Counted from the first letter of the stretch, positions 42,653 to 52,200 are shown. The stretch: DNA of 64,000 nt from Anaerolineales bacterium (GCA_020850595.1 JADZEK010000154.1:1-64000); one strand, 5' to 3'. The notes: generated by a model from the letters alone, not told the origin. Program-made: numbers and translations.

Positions 42653-43981
42653 ATGCCCAACAGCCTCACCAGCGAGCAGGTGCTGGCCCTCGCGCCAGAC
42701 ACCAGCTCCGCCCAGGCCGCCCGTGGCCTGGCTGTTCCCCACCAGTGGGTTTCTCTCAATCACATGTCCCAGGCCGTGTGGGGCGAATGCCGTGGCAGCG
42801 GCGCCGCGCCTTACCAGGTGCTGGCCGCGCCCGACGGCCGGGCGTCGCGCTGCACCTGCCCCAGCCGCAAGCGCCCGTGCAAGCACGCGCTGGCGCTGCT
42901 GCTGCTGGCCGCCGCCGAACCGCCGCCGCTCATCTCGGCCGCGCCGCCCGAGTGGGTGCGCGCCTGGCTGGCCGAACGCGCGCGCCACGAACCCGCCGCC
43001 GTTTCCACGCCTAAACCCGCGCCCGACCCCGAAGCCCAGGCCCGCCGCGCCGCGGCCCGCGCCGCCGAGCGCGAGGCCAAGGTGGCAGCGGGTGTGGAAG
43101 AGCTGAGGCTGTGGTTGGCCGACCTGGTGCGCCGGGGTTTGGCCGCCGCGCAAGGGCAGCCGCCGCGCTTTTGGGACGGCATGGCGGCGCGGCTGGTGGA
43201 TGCGCAGGCCCCCGGCCTGGCGCGCCGCGTGCGCGAGCTGGGCGGGCTGGCCGCCTCGGGCGCGGGCTGGCCCGAGCGCCTCACCGACCGGCTGGGCCGG
43301 CTGCACCTGCTGCTCGAAGCGTACGGCCGCGTGACCGACCTCTCCCCTGATCTCCAGGCCGACGTGCGCGCCGCCGTGGGCTGGACGGTGAGTCAGGAGG
43401 CGCTGTTGGCCGAGGCCGGCGCGCGTGACGAGTGGCAGGTGCTTGGCCGACGCGTGGAAGCTGATGACCAGTTGCGCACACAGCGCACGTGGCTGTGGGG
43501 CCGCGCGACCGGGCAGGCCGCGCTCGTGCTCACGTTTGCGGCCCAAGGCCAACCCCTCGAAGTCAACTTTGCTCCCGGCACGGCGTTGGCGGGTGAGGTG
43601 GTGTTCTTCCCCAGCGCGCTGCCGCAGCGCGGGCTGCTGAAGCCGGGCGCGGCGCTGCGGGCGTTTGGCGCGTGGCCGGGCTACGCGTCGCTGGCGGAAG
43701 CAGCTAGAGCGTACGGCCGCGCGCTGGCCCGCCAGCCCTGGCTGGAGCGCACGCTCGCGCCGCTGTGGGCGGTGACGCCCGTGCGGGTGGAGGGCGCGTG
43801 GTGGCTGCGCGATGTGGCCGGGCACGGCTGGCCGCTGGCCGCGGGCTTTGAGGCCGCCTGGCAGCTGCTGGGCCTGAGCGGCGGCGCTCCGCTGCCGGTG
43901 TGCGGCGAGTGGGACGGCGAGGCCTTTTGGCCGCTGAGCGCGTGGGCGGAAGATCATCTGGTTGTGTTGGGGGCCGCATGA
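42653..43981 (+). CDS. SWIM zinc-finger protein (YehQ-like) of MoxR/VWA system
   Basis: A 442-residue protein. The SWIM zinc-binding motif CTCPSRKRPCKH (CxC-x6-CxH) lies at about residues 72-83, after a short conserved N-terminal domain. An Ala/Arg/Glu-rich coiled region (AQARRAAARAAEREAKVAAGVEELRLWLADLV) follows, and the rest is a Trp-rich helical domain. SWIM domains bind DNA or proteins. The gene starts the five-gene system; its stop overlaps the next start codon (ATGA). E. coli yehQ encodes a related SWIM protein next to yehLMP. Confidence 0.88.
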   Translation: MPNSLTSEQVLALAPDTSSAQAARGLAVPHQWVSLNHMSQAVWGECRGSGAAPYQVLAAPDGRASRCTCPSRKRPCKHALALLLLAAAEPPPLISAAPPEWVRAWLAERARHEPAAVSTPKPAPDPEAQARRAAARAAEREAKVAAGVEELRLWLADLVRRGLAAAQGQPPRFWDGMAARLVDAQAPGLARRVRELGGLAASGAGWPERLTDRLGRLHLLLEAYGRVTDLSPDLQADVRAAVGWTVSQEALLAEAGARDEWQVLGRRVEADDQLRTQRTWLWGRATGQAALVLTFAAQGQPLEVNFAPGTALAGEVVFFPSALPQRGLLKPGAALRAFGAWPGYASLAEAARAYGRALARQPWLERTLAPLWAVTPVRVEGAWWLRDVAGHGWPLAAGFEAAWQLLGLSGGAPLPVCGEWDGEAFWPLSAWAEDHLVVLGAA

Positions 43982-45546
43982 CGACCGATACGCACACCTT
44001 CTGGCAAGACCTGGTGGCGGCCGGGCTGTTGGGCGTTGAGCGCCGCGCCTTTACCGCCGCGCCTGCCGGGCCGCTGGGCGACATGCTGGCGGGCCTGCCC
44101 GCGCCTACGCCCGCCGAACAGCGCTGGCTGGCGGCCGCCGCCGCCGCGGGTCTCTACTGGCGGGCGGGCCGCGAGCCGCTGCGCCTGCCGAGCGCGGCGG
44201 AAGCGCCCGCGCCAGAGGCTGACTGGCCGGCGTGCTCCCCGGCGGCCGCGCAGCATCTGGCGACGATGTTGACCGGCCAGTTCGCCGAGGTGCTGCCCGA
44301 ATGGCTGGCCCGCCTGGCGGCGGCGCGGCGCTGTGTGGCCGCCGACCTGCTGCCCGCGGCGCTCGACCTGGGGCGCGCGCGGCCCGAACTGCGCGCCGCG
44401 CTGATGGCCGTGCTTGGTCCGCGTGGGCAGTGGCTGGCGGCGCAGAACGCCGACTGGGAATACGCGAGCTACGCGGCGTACCTGCCGCTGGAGGCCGATA
44501 CACAGGCATTGACGGCGGCCTGGGAGACGGGCCGGCCCGCCGCGCGCGCCGCGCTGCTGTGGCAGCTCCGCGCCCGCCAGCCCGCCCTGGCGCGCACGCT
44601 GCTGGCACTGACGTGGCAGCAGGAGCAGGCTGAGCAGCGTGTGCTCTTCATTGAAGCGCTGGCCGAGGGCCTGAGCCTGGAAGACGAGCCGCTCTTAGAG
44701 ACGGCGCTGGACGACCGCGCTAAGACGGTGCGCGCGGCGGCGGCCGAACTGCTGGCGCGCCTGCCGGAGAGCGCGTTCGCGCAGCGCATGGCGGCGCGCC
44801 TGGCGCCCCTCCTTCACCTGGAGCGCGGCTGGTTCAACCGCCGCAAGTTCGATTTGGAGCTGCCGGCGGTGTGCGACCCCGCTATGCAGCGCGATGCCGT
44901 TGAGCCGAAGCCGCGCGGCAAACGCGGCGAACGGGCCTGGTGGCTGCTGCAAATCGTCGCTGCCGCGCCGCTGGCTTTCTGGACCAACGCGCTGGGCGCG
45001 CCGCCGGCCGAGTGCGTGCGCCTCTCGGCCGGGCTGGAGTGGCGCGGCTTGCTGTGGGAGGGCTGGAGCCAGGCGGTCACCCGGCAAGCGGCGCTGCCCG
45101 CTGCCGCCGATTGGGCCGAGGCGTTGGTGAGCGCACTGCTGCTGCAAGCCGAGGCGGTGAGCTTTGGGCCGCTGCTGCTAGCGCTGCCGCGCGAGCGGCG
45201 CGAGGCGCTGGTGCTGGGGCACGTGCAGGCCGAGGCAGTGTTGAGCGACGGCCGGCCCGCGCTGCGTTTGCTGGCCGAGACCTGGGATCAGTGGAGCGCC
45301 GCGTTCAGCGCGGCGGTGCTGGAAGCGTTGGCGCGGCACATCGCCGGGGATCATGCCGTGCATCCGGGACCAGCGCTGAGCTTATTGGGGCAGGCCGCTT
45401 TTTGTGTGGCCCCGGCGGCGGGGTTGCAGGCGGGCGAGCAGCTCGTGGCCGCGGCGGGGGAGCAGCCCTATTGGCCCGCGGCGGTGGCGCGGTTTCTGAC
45501 AGTTGTGAGTTTTCGGAACGAGATGATTAAGGCGCTGGAGGGGTGA
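43978..45546 (+). CDS. DUF5691 protein of MoxR/VWA system
   Basis: A 522-residue soluble, Ala/Leu-rich, mostly helical protein. The start WQDLVAAGLLGVERRAF and the HEAT-like middle (LLETALDDRAKTVRAAAAELLARLPESAFAQRMAARL) are typical of DUF5691, a family found beside SWIM and MoxR genes. It may be a scaffold that binds SWIM or ATPase partners; this is inference. The ATG at 43978 overlaps the SWIM stop codon. A 169-bp gap follows before the ATPase gene, so a second promoter there is possible, though I see none. Confidence 0.85.
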   Translation: MTTDTHTFWQDLVAAGLLGVERRAFTAAPAGPLGDMLAGLPAPTPAEQRWLAAAAAAGLYWRAGREPLRLPSAAEAPAPEADWPACSPAAAQHLATMLTGQFAEVLPEWLARLAAARRCVAADLLPAALDLGRARPELRAALMAVLGPRGQWLAAQNADWEYASYAAYLPLEADTQALTAAWETGRPAARAALLWQLRARQPALARTLLALTWQQEQAEQRVLFIEALAEGLSLEDEPLLETALDDRAKTVRAAAAELLARLPESAFAQRMAARLAPLLHLERGWFNRRKFDLELPAVCDPAMQRDAVEPKPRGKRGERAWWLLQIVAAAPLAFWTNALGAPPAECVRLSAGLEWRGLLWEGWSQAVTRQAALPAAADWAEALVSALLLQAEAVSFGPLLLALPRERREALVLGHVQAEAVLSDGRPALRLLAETWDQWSAAFSAAVLEALARHIAGDHAVHPGPALSLLGQAAFCVAPAAGLQAGEQLVAAAGEQPYWPAAVARFLTVVSFRNEMIKALEG

Positions 45547-45715
45547 AGGGGCGCTTTAACGGGCTTGTGGTGGGGGTCAAGCCAACGGTCGCGAGCGGAT
45601 TAGGGGAATGGCAAAGCGCTCGCTGCGCTCGCAGAGGGCACGAGTAGTTTGAGAAGCCCAATTTCGTTAAGGTAGTCCTGATTGCCGGGGCTGAGCCAGC
45701 CAAGGAGTGGCAGCG

Positions 45716-46801
45716 GTGACATTCAATCTATTGCGCGAGCACGCCGAACAGCAGTTTGCGTTGGAGCTGCAAGCCCTGGCGCAGGCCGACAACCGCCCGC
45801 GTCCGCCGAACTGGCGGCTCTCGCCGTGGGCCGTGGCGTTGTATGTCCTCGGCGGCAAGCTGCCCAACGGGCTGGTCATCTCGCCCAAGTACTTCGGGCA
45901 GGCGCGCCTGATCGAGATCGCCATCGCCACGCTGGCGACCGACCGCGCGCTGCTGCTGCTGGGCGTGCCGGGCACGGCCAAGACCTGGGTGGCCGAGCAT
46001 TTGGCCGCGGCCATCTCGGGCGACTCGACGCTGCTGGTGCAGGGCACGGCGGGCACGAGTGAAGAGTCCATCCGCTATGGCTGGAACTACGCGCGCCTGC
46101 TGGCCGAAGGCCCTTCGCGCGCGGCGCTGGTGCCCAGCCCGCTGCTGCGCGCCATGCAACTCGGGCAGATCGCGCGCTTGGAAGAGCTGACGCGCATGCC
46201 CGCCGACGTGCAAGACGCGCTGATCACGCTGCTCTCGGAGAAGACGCTGCCGATCCCCGAGTTGGGCGAAGAGGTGCAGGCCGTCAAAGGCTTCAACCTC
46301 ATCGCCACCGCCAACAACCGCGACCGCGGCGTGAATGAGCTGTCCAGCGCGCTCAAGCGACGCTTCAACACCGTGGTGCTGCCGCTGCCCGCCTCGCTGG
46401 AGGCCGAGGTAGAGATCGTGCAGCAGCGCGTGGCGGCGCTGGGCCGCGCGCTGGAACTGCCCGCCGAGCCGCCGGCGCTGGAGGAGATCCGCCGCATCGT
46501 GACGGTCTTCCGCGAGCTGCGCGCTGGGCTGACGGCCGACGGCAAGACGCGGCTGAAATCGCCCAGCGGCACGTTGAGCACGGCCGAGGCCATCTCGGTC
46601 GTCAACAGCGGGCTGGCGTTGGCCGCCCACTTCGGCGACGGGCGGCTGCGGCCCAACGACCTGGCCGCCGGGCTGCTGGGCGCGGTCATCAAAGACCCGG
46701 TGCAAGACCGTGTGGTGTGGCTGGAATATCTGGAGACGGTCGTGAAGGAGCGCGCGGGCTGGAAGGACCTGTATCGCGCCTGCCGTGAGGTGACGGAGTA
46801 A
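45716..46801 (+). CDS. MoxR-family AAA+ ATPase (YehL-like)
   Basis: A 361-residue AAA+ ATPase. Walker A GVPGTAKTW, sensor 1 FNLIATANNRD and the Arg-finger region LSSALKRRFNT are clear. The Walker B position reads QIARLEELTRM, with Glu-Glu where most MoxR proteins have Asp-Glu. The C-terminal lid (LSTAEAISVVNSGLALAAHFGDGRLRPNDLAAGLLGAVIKDP) fits the YehL branch. MoxR ATPases remodel partner proteins, usually with a VWA-domain adaptor, here encoded two genes downstream. GTG at 45716 is chosen because AAGGAG lies 8 bp upstream; the GTG at 45707 overlaps that site. Confidence 0.9.
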   Translation: MTFNLLREHAEQQFALELQALAQADNRPRPPNWRLSPWAVALYVLGGKLPNGLVISPKYFGQARLIEIAIATLATDRALLLLGVPGTAKTWVAEHLAAAISGDSTLLVQGTAGTSEESIRYGWNYARLLAEGPSRAALVPSPLLRAMQLGQIARLEELTRMPADVQDALITLLSEKTLPIPELGEEVQAVKGFNLIATANNRDRGVNELSSALKRRFNTVVLPLPASLEAEVEIVQQRVAALGRALELPAEPPALEEIRRIVTVFRELRAGLTADGKTRLKSPSGTLSTAEAISVVNSGLALAAHFGDGRLRPNDLAAGLLGAVIKDPVQDRVVWLEYLETVVKERAGWKDLYRACREVTE

Positions 46802-46805
46802 CCCC

Positions 46806-49151
46806 GTGGCCGCCCCGCACATCTTCGGCGTGCGCCATCACGGCCCCGGCTCGGCCCGCAGCCTGCTCAAGGCGCTGGAAGAACTGGCGCCCGACTGCCT
46901 GCTGGTGGAAGGCCCGCCCGACGCGCACGCCGTGCTGCCGCTCCTGGCCCACGCCGCGATGACGCCGCCGGTGGCGCTGCTCATCTACGCGCCCGAGACG
47001 CCCGAGCGCGCCGCGTTCTATCCCTATGCGGTCTTCTCGCCGGAGTATCAGGCGCTGCGCTACGGGCTGGCGCGCGGCATTGCGGTGCGGTTTATGGACC
47101 TGCCGCAGACGCATCAGTTGGCCCTGCGCGCGGCGGAAGACGAGGCCGTTGCCGCGCTGCTGGGGCCGGAGCCGGAGGACGCTGCCGCGCCCGAGCCGTT
47201 GGTGATCGGTGCACCGCCCGACGCGGCGGACGGCGAGGCGTGGGACGAGGCCGCGCCCGAGGCTGAGCTTTCGGTACAGGCCGACCCGCTGGGCTGGTTG
47301 GCGCGCGCGGCGGGCTACGCCGACGGCGAGCGCTGGTGGGAGCACATGGTCGAGCAGCGGCAAGACAGCGCCGGCCTCTTTAGCGCCATCCTGGAAGCCA
47401 TGACAGCCCTGCGCGCCGAGGTGGACCGCACCGCCGAAACGCCCACCGACCCGCTGGAGGCGCAGGCGGCCGCGCGCGAGGCCGCGCGCGAAGCCCACAT
47501 GCGCCAGGCGCTGCGGGCCGCGCAGCGCGCCGGCTTTGAGCGCATCGCTATCGTGTGCGGGGCATGGCACACGCCCGCGTTCGTGAACCTGCCGCCTGAG
47601 CGCGCCGACGCGCATTTGTTAAAGGACTTGCCCAAGCTCAAAGTGCAGGCCACCTGGGTGCCGTGGACCAACGGGCGCTTGAGCGCGGCCAGCGGCTATG
47701 GCGCGGGCATCGCTGCGCCCGGCTGGTACGCCCACCTGTGGGAGACGCCCGCGCCGGTGGCCGTGCGCTGGCTGGCGCGGGTGGCGGAACTGCTGCGCGA
47801 GCAAGACCTAGACGCCTCCGCCGCGGGCGTGATTGAGGCGGTGCGGCTGGCCGAGGCGCTGGCCGCGCTGCGCGACCGGCCGCTGCCCGGCCTGCCGGAG
47901 CTGAACGAGGCCACCCAGGCCGTGCTGTGTTTTGGGCAGCCCTTGCCGCTGGCCCTCATCGCGCAGAAGCTGATCGTGGGCGAGGCGTTGGGCCAGGTGC
48001 CCGACGAGACTCCGGCCGTGCCGGTGCAGCAAGACTTGCAGCGCGAACAGAAGCGCCTGCGCCTGAAACCGAGCGCGGCGGCCAAAGACCACGACTTCGA
48101 TTTGCGCGAGGCGACTGACCTGGCGCGCAGTCGGCTGCTGCACCGCCTGCGCCTGTTGGATGTGCCCTGGGGCGAGGTGCTGCGCGCCCCACTGCGGCAG
48201 CGCGGCACCTTCCACGAGCGCTGGCGCTTGCAGTGGCGCCCGGAGTTGGCCGTGCGGCTGGTGGAGGCCGGGCGCTTCGGCAACACCGTGGCGAGCGCGG
48301 CGGCGGCCAAGGCGCGCGAACTGGCCGCGAGCGCCGCGGGCCTGCCCGCCCTAGCCGAGCTGCTCGACGCGGCGCTGCTGGCCGACCTGCCCGAGGCGGC
48401 CGAGACGATTGTGACGCGCGTGCAGGCCGAGGCCGCGCTGGCCGCCGACCTGGGCGCGCTCATGGAAGCGCTGCCGCCGCTGGCGAACCTGGCGCGCTAC
48501 GGCAGCGTGCGGCCCACCGACTCGGCGCGGATTGCGCAGTTGGCGGCCGGGCTGCTGGCGCGGGTTTGCATCGGGCTGCCGACCGCCTGCGCCTCGCTCA
48601 ACGACGAGGCCGCCGCGGCCCTGGAGGCTCGCCTGGCCGCCGTGCACGCGGCGGTGCTGCTGCTGGATGACGCCGAGCAGCGCGCCGCGTGGCAGGCGGC
48701 GCTGGCGCGGCTGGTGGACCAGGTGGGCTTGCACGGGCTGATCGCCGGGCGGGGCTGCCGCCTGCTGCATGAGCAGGGCGCGCTCAACTCCGACGCCGTC
48801 GCCACGCGGCTGCGGCGCGCGCTCTCACCGGCCTCGCCGCCCGCGCATGGCGCGGCCTGGGTCGCCGGGTTGCTGCGCGGCAGCGGGCTGCTGCTGCTGC
48901 ACGACGACGCGCTGTGGACCGTGCTCGACACGTGGCTGGCTGACCTTTCGGCCGAAGCCTTCACGCACCTGCTGCCGCTGCTGCGCCGCACCTTTGCCGA
49001 CTTTGCCGCCGCCGAGCGCCGGCAGATGGGCGAGCGCGCGCGCCGCGGCCGCGCCGACCTGGCCGCCGCCGTGGCCACGCCCAACCTGGACACGGCACGG
49101 GCTGAGGCGGTGCTGCCGCTGGCGGCGCAGTTGTTGGGGCTGGGAAAATGA
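46806..49151 (+). CDS. DUF5682 protein (YehM-like) of MoxR/VWA system
   Basis: A 781-residue soluble protein. The conserved N-terminus is HIFGVRHHGPGSARSLLKALEELAPDCLLVEGPPD; a His/Glu-rich first domain (ARGIAVRFMDLPQTHQLAL, FERIAIVCGAWHTPAF) resembles the TraB/erythromycin-esterase-like hydrolase fold, so an active site is possible. The last 450 residues are helical repeats. It begins with GTG 4 bp after the ATPase gene and overlaps the VWA gene by 4 bp. YehM of E. coli is a related protein of unknown function. Confidence 0.87.
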   Translation: MAAPHIFGVRHHGPGSARSLLKALEELAPDCLLVEGPPDAHAVLPLLAHAAMTPPVALLIYAPETPERAAFYPYAVFSPEYQALRYGLARGIAVRFMDLPQTHQLALRAAEDEAVAALLGPEPEDAAAPEPLVIGAPPDAADGEAWDEAAPEAELSVQADPLGWLARAAGYADGERWWEHMVEQRQDSAGLFSAILEAMTALRAEVDRTAETPTDPLEAQAAAREAAREAHMRQALRAAQRAGFERIAIVCGAWHTPAFVNLPPERADAHLLKDLPKLKVQATWVPWTNGRLSAASGYGAGIAAPGWYAHLWETPAPVAVRWLARVAELLREQDLDASAAGVIEAVRLAEALAALRDRPLPGLPELNEATQAVLCFGQPLPLALIAQKLIVGEALGQVPDETPAVPVQQDLQREQKRLRLKPSAAAKDHDFDLREATDLARSRLLHRLRLLDVPWGEVLRAPLRQRGTFHERWRLQWRPELAVRLVEAGRFGNTVASAAAAKARELAASAAGLPALAELLDAALLADLPEAAETIVTRVQAEAALAADLGALMEALPPLANLARYGSVRPTDSARIAQLAAGLLARVCIGLPTACASLNDEAAAALEARLAAVHAAVLLLDDAEQRAAWQAALARLVDQVGLHGLIAGRGCRLLHEQGALNSDAVATRLRRALSPASPPAHGAAWVAGLLRGSGLLLLHDDALWTVLDTWLADLSAEAFTHLLPLLRRTFADFAAAERRQMGERARRGRADLAAAVATPNLDTARAEAVLPLAAQLLGLGK

Positions 49152-50314
49152 CGCCTGACGCGCTGGAACCATACGCCGACGAGCGCCTGCGCCGCTGGCG
49201 GCTGCTGTTGGGCGGCGGCGAGGCCGATGGCCTGGGGCTGCATCTGCACGACCGCGACCAGGCCATGGACCGCGCGCTGGAGGCGCTCTACGACGCCGAG
49301 CGCAGCGGCGGGCTGGGCGCTTCGGCCCCGTCGGTGGCGCGCTGGCTGGGCGACATCCGCGAGTACTTTCCGAGCGCAGTGGTGCAGGTGATGCAGCAAG
49401 ACGCCCTCGAACGCCTGAACCTGCGCCAGATGCTGCTGGAGCCGGAGCTGCTGGCGGCGGTGGAGCCGGATGTGCACCTGGCGGCCACGCTCCTCGCCCT
49501 CAACCGCGTGATGCCCGAGCGCTCCCAGGAGACGGCGCGGCGCGTGGTGCGGCGCGTGGTGGCCGACCTGGAGCGGCGGCTGGCGCAGCCCACGCGCCAG
49601 GCGGTGCAGGGCGCGCTCAACCGCGCCGCTCGCCAGCGCCGCCCGCGCCACAGCGAAGTAGATTGGCCGCGCACCATCCGCGCCAACCTCAAGCACTATC
49701 AGCCCGCCTATCGCACGGTCATCCCCGAAATGCGCGTGGGCTATGGCCGGCGGCGCGGCGCGCTGCGCGACCTGATCTTGTGCGTAGACCAGAGCGGCTC
49801 GATGGCCGCCTCGGTGGTGTATGCGGGTGTGTTTGGCGCCGTGCTGGCCTCGCTGCCGGCGCTGACCACGCGCGTGGTGGTCTTCGACACCGCCGTGGTA
49901 GATCTGACCGAAGACCTGCACGACCCGGTGGAGCTGCTCTTCGGCACGCAGTTGGGCGGCGGCACCGACATCAACCGCGCGCTGGCCTACTGCCAAACAC
50001 GCCTGACGCGCCCGACCGACTCGCTGCTGTTCCTCATCAGCGACCTGTACGAGGGCGGCAACCGCGACGAGTTGCTCAAGCGCGCGGCAGCGCTGGTGAG
50101 CGCGGGGGTGCAGGTGGTGGCGCTGCTGGCGCTCAGCGACGACGGCGCGCCGAGCTTCGATCACGGCGTGGCGGCGCGGCTGGCGGCCCTGGGCATCCCC
50201 GCCTTCGCCTGCACGCCCGACTTGTTCCCCGACCTGATGGCGGCGGCGATCCAGGGCCACAGCCTGCCGGCGTGGGCCGCGGCGAACGGAGTGGTGCTGG
50301 CGCGCGGCGGGTGA
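49148..50314 (+). CDS. VWA-domain protein (YehP-like) of MoxR/VWA system
   Basis: A 388-residue protein with a helical N-terminal half and a C-terminal von Willebrand A domain. The MIDAS metal site is complete: LILCVDQSGSM (DxSxS), the Thr in GGGTDINRAL and the Asp in LLFLISDLYEGG. It is the probable adaptor that links the MoxR ATPase to its substrate. No signal peptide or membrane helix, so the complex is cytoplasmic. It ends the five-gene operon. Confidence 0.92.
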   Translation: MTPDALEPYADERLRRWRLLLGGGEADGLGLHLHDRDQAMDRALEALYDAERSGGLGASAPSVARWLGDIREYFPSAVVQVMQQDALERLNLRQMLLEPELLAAVEPDVHLAATLLALNRVMPERSQETARRVVRRVVADLERRLAQPTRQAVQGALNRAARQRRPRHSEVDWPRTIRANLKHYQPAYRTVIPEMRVGYGRRRGALRDLILCVDQSGSMAASVVYAGVFGAVLASLPALTTRVVVFDTAVVDLTEDLHDPVELLFGTQLGGGTDINRALAYCQTRLTRPTDSLLFLISDLYEGGNRDELLKRAAALVSAGVQVVALLALSDDGAPSFDHGVAARLAALGIPAFACTPDLFPDLMAAAIQGHSLPAWAAANGVVLARGG

Positions 50315-50580
50315 TTGGCCGCGCGGGCGCCTGTCGCAGCGGCGTTCGCCGCTCGGCCTCCACGACCTGATCCTCTTGAAACAGCCTGAATTATGCGCCG
50401 GCCTCCTGACCCTCTTGGCTCAGCCCGCTGACGCAATACCGGCGCTTCGCCGCCGCTGCATAGTGTTATGTCAAGAAGCGCTTGTCGAGTCGTGAGGGCG
50501 GGCCGTATACTCCGCCCGCAGGTGTCTAGCGTCTGACCCCAACCAGCCCGCCGGCCCGCGCCGGTGGAGAGTGAGGCCCG

Positions 50581-51312
50581 ATGTTCAAGCTGCTGCGCGC
50601 GGCGTTCCGCCACTATCGCCAGATCGCCGTTGTGGGCGCGCTGCTCTTCGCCAGCGCGCTGTGCGTGGCGCTGGTCGGCGCGCGCGTGGCCTACACCCGC
50701 AACTTCTACTACATCTACTTCGTGTGGAACTTGTTTCTGGCCTGGCTGCCCATGCTGTGCGCGCTGACGGCCTACAACCTGGCTAAGGCGCGCTCGCGGC
50801 TGAGCTGGCTCATGATGGCAGGCTGCGCGTTCGTGTGGCTGCTGTTCTTCCCCAACGCGCCCTACCTGCTCACCGACATCCTGCACCTCGCCCCCCGGCC
50901 CGACATCCCGCTGTGGTACGACCTGATCCTGGTCATTGCCTTCGCCATGAGCGGCACGCTGCTGGGGCTGGTGTCGCTCTACCTGATGCAGCTGCTGGTG
51001 CACCGCGCCGCCGGGCCGCTGCTCGGCTGGCTGTTCGCGCTGGGGGTGCTGGCGCTCAGCGGCTTCGGCATCTGGCTCGGCCGCTTCCAGCGCTGGAACA
51101 GTTGGGACCTATTCACCAATCCGGTGGCGCTGTTGAGCGATATCGCCTACACCCTGCGGCACCCGCTGGCGAACTGGCGCACGTTTGCGTTCTCGGCGCT
51201 GTTCTCGCTGGTGTTCCTCTCGGCCTATCTCACCTTCGCGGCGCTGGCTTACGGTCAGTGGGATCGGCCCGCCGCGCGCCTGCCCGAGCCTGACGGGCCG
51301 TTCCTCCCTTAA
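50581..51312 (+). CDS. DUF1361 integral membrane protein
   Basis: A 243-residue polytopic protein with about six helices. Family hallmarks are FVWNLFLAWLPMLCAL, FFPNAPYLLTDILHL, PLWYDLILVIAFAMSG and the conserved LGRFQRWNSWDLFTNP loop of DUF1361. Function unknown. A TATACT at 50516-50521 may be its -10. A strong terminator follows directly. Confidence 0.92.
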   Translation: MFKLLRAAFRHYRQIAVVGALLFASALCVALVGARVAYTRNFYYIYFVWNLFLAWLPMLCALTAYNLAKARSRLSWLMMAGCAFVWLLFFPNAPYLLTDILHLAPRPDIPLWYDLILVIAFAMSGTLLGLVSLYLMQLLVHRAAGPLLGWLFALGVLALSGFGIWLGRFQRWNSWDLFTNPVALLSDIAYTLRHPLANWRTFAFSALFSLVFLSAYLTFAALAYGQWDRPAARLPEPDGPFLP

Positions 51313-51317
51313 CGACC

Positions 51318-51356
51318 ACGGGCCGGCCGCACGCTGCGGCCGGCCCGTTTTTATTT
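51318..51356 (+). terminator. Intrinsic terminator of the DUF1361 gene
   Basis: ACGGGCCGGCCGC (51318-51330) and GCGGCCGGCCCGT (51336-51348) form a perfect 13-bp stem with loop ACGCT, followed by TTTTTATTT. Confidence 0.92.
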
Positions 51357-51370
51357 AAGGAAGAGCGCCC

Positions 51371-51664
51371 TCACTCTTCGTCGGGCAGCACCTTCACACC
51401 GCGCCAGAACGCGACGTAGCCGGTGATCTCTTGCGCGGCGGGCTTGGGGGCCGGGTAGTACCAGGCCGCGTCGCGGTTGGTCTGGCCGTTGACGACCACA
51501 TCATAGTAGCCGGCCTCGCCCTTCCACGCGCAGGTGGTGTGCGTGGCGCTGGGCCGCACATAGCCGGGCTTGAGCGCCGCGGGCGGGAAGTAGTGATTGC
51601 CTTCGACGACGATGGTCTCCCGGCTCTCGGCCAGCACAACTCCGTTCCAGATAGCTTTGGGCAT
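51371..51664 (-). CDS. DUF427 domain protein
   Basis: A 97-residue single-domain protein. KAIWNGVVLAESRETIVVEGNHYFPPAAL, TTCAWKGEAGYYDVVVNG and AAWYYPAPKPAAQEITGYVAFW are the usual DUF427 stretches, including the conserved Cys-Trp-Lys. The fold is a small beta barrel of unknown role. It is 12 bp downstream of the methyltransferase-like gene and may be co-transcribed. Confidence 0.95.
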   Translation of the reverse strand: MPKAIWNGVVLAESRETIVVEGNHYFPPAALKPGYVRPSATHTTCAWKGEAGYYDVVVNGQTNRDAAWYYPAPKPAAQEITGYVAFWRGVKVLPDEE

Positions 51665-51676
51665 GGCACGCTCCCG

Positions 51677-52156
51677 CTAATACAGCCGCGGCCAAAACCG
51701 GCGCGCGCGCCGCGCATAGGCCGCGTAGCCCGCGAATTTGGCCCGCAGGGCGTGTTCCTCGCGGCGCGACTTAAGCTCGAACCACGCCCACAGCGCGGCG
51801 GCCAGGAGCAACGCCAGGAGGCTGTTCGTCAGCAGCCCCCAGCCCAGCGCGCCCGCAATCAGGCCGCCGTAGATCGGGTGGCGCGCCAGCCCGTAGACGC
51901 CGTGCTCCACCAGTTGCGCCTCGTCCCTGGGGTGCGGCAGGGCGCTCAGGTTATCCAGGCCCAGGCCCAGCAGCCCGGCCAGCGCCAGCGCGCCCCCGGC
52001 CAAAAGGAGGCCGCCGCCGGCGATGCGCGCTATCAGGCTCGGCAGCACGGGCCACACTCCGCCCACACGCACCAGCGGGGCCAGGGCGACCCCGGCCAGC
52101 AGGATGAGCTGAACGACAACGTACCCCTCACCGCGGCGGCCCATGAGCGTGTTCAC
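51677..52156 (-). CDS. Isoprenylcysteine-methyltransferase-like membrane protein
   Basis: A 159-residue protein with four or five helices of the ICMT/PEMT type: LVEHGVYGLARHPIYGGLIAGALGW is the SAM-binding signature, followed by an acidic REEHALRAKFAGYAAYARR. Bacterial members methylate small molecules or lipids; the substrate cannot be read from the sequence. GTG at 52156 has a GGAGGAG site upstream at good spacing; an alternative ATG is at 52144. Confidence 0.88.
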   Translation of the reverse strand: MNTLMGRRGEGYVVVQLILLAGVALAPLVRVGGVWPVLPSLIARIAGGGLLLAGGALALAGLLGLGLDNLSALPHPRDEAQLVEHGVYGLARHPIYGGLIAGALGWGLLTNSLLALLLAAALWAWFELKSRREEHALRAKFAGYAAYARRARRFWPRLY

Positions 52157-52200
52157 CGAGACGATCTCCTCCGCTTCGCTGACCTGTTAGGGCGGCGCGG

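Noticed and set aside
48497-50260. A 587-residue minus-strand open frame opposite the DUF5682 and VWA genes
   Set aside because: Composition is antisense-type, and the opposite strand has motifs of the VWA MIDAS site and DUF5682.
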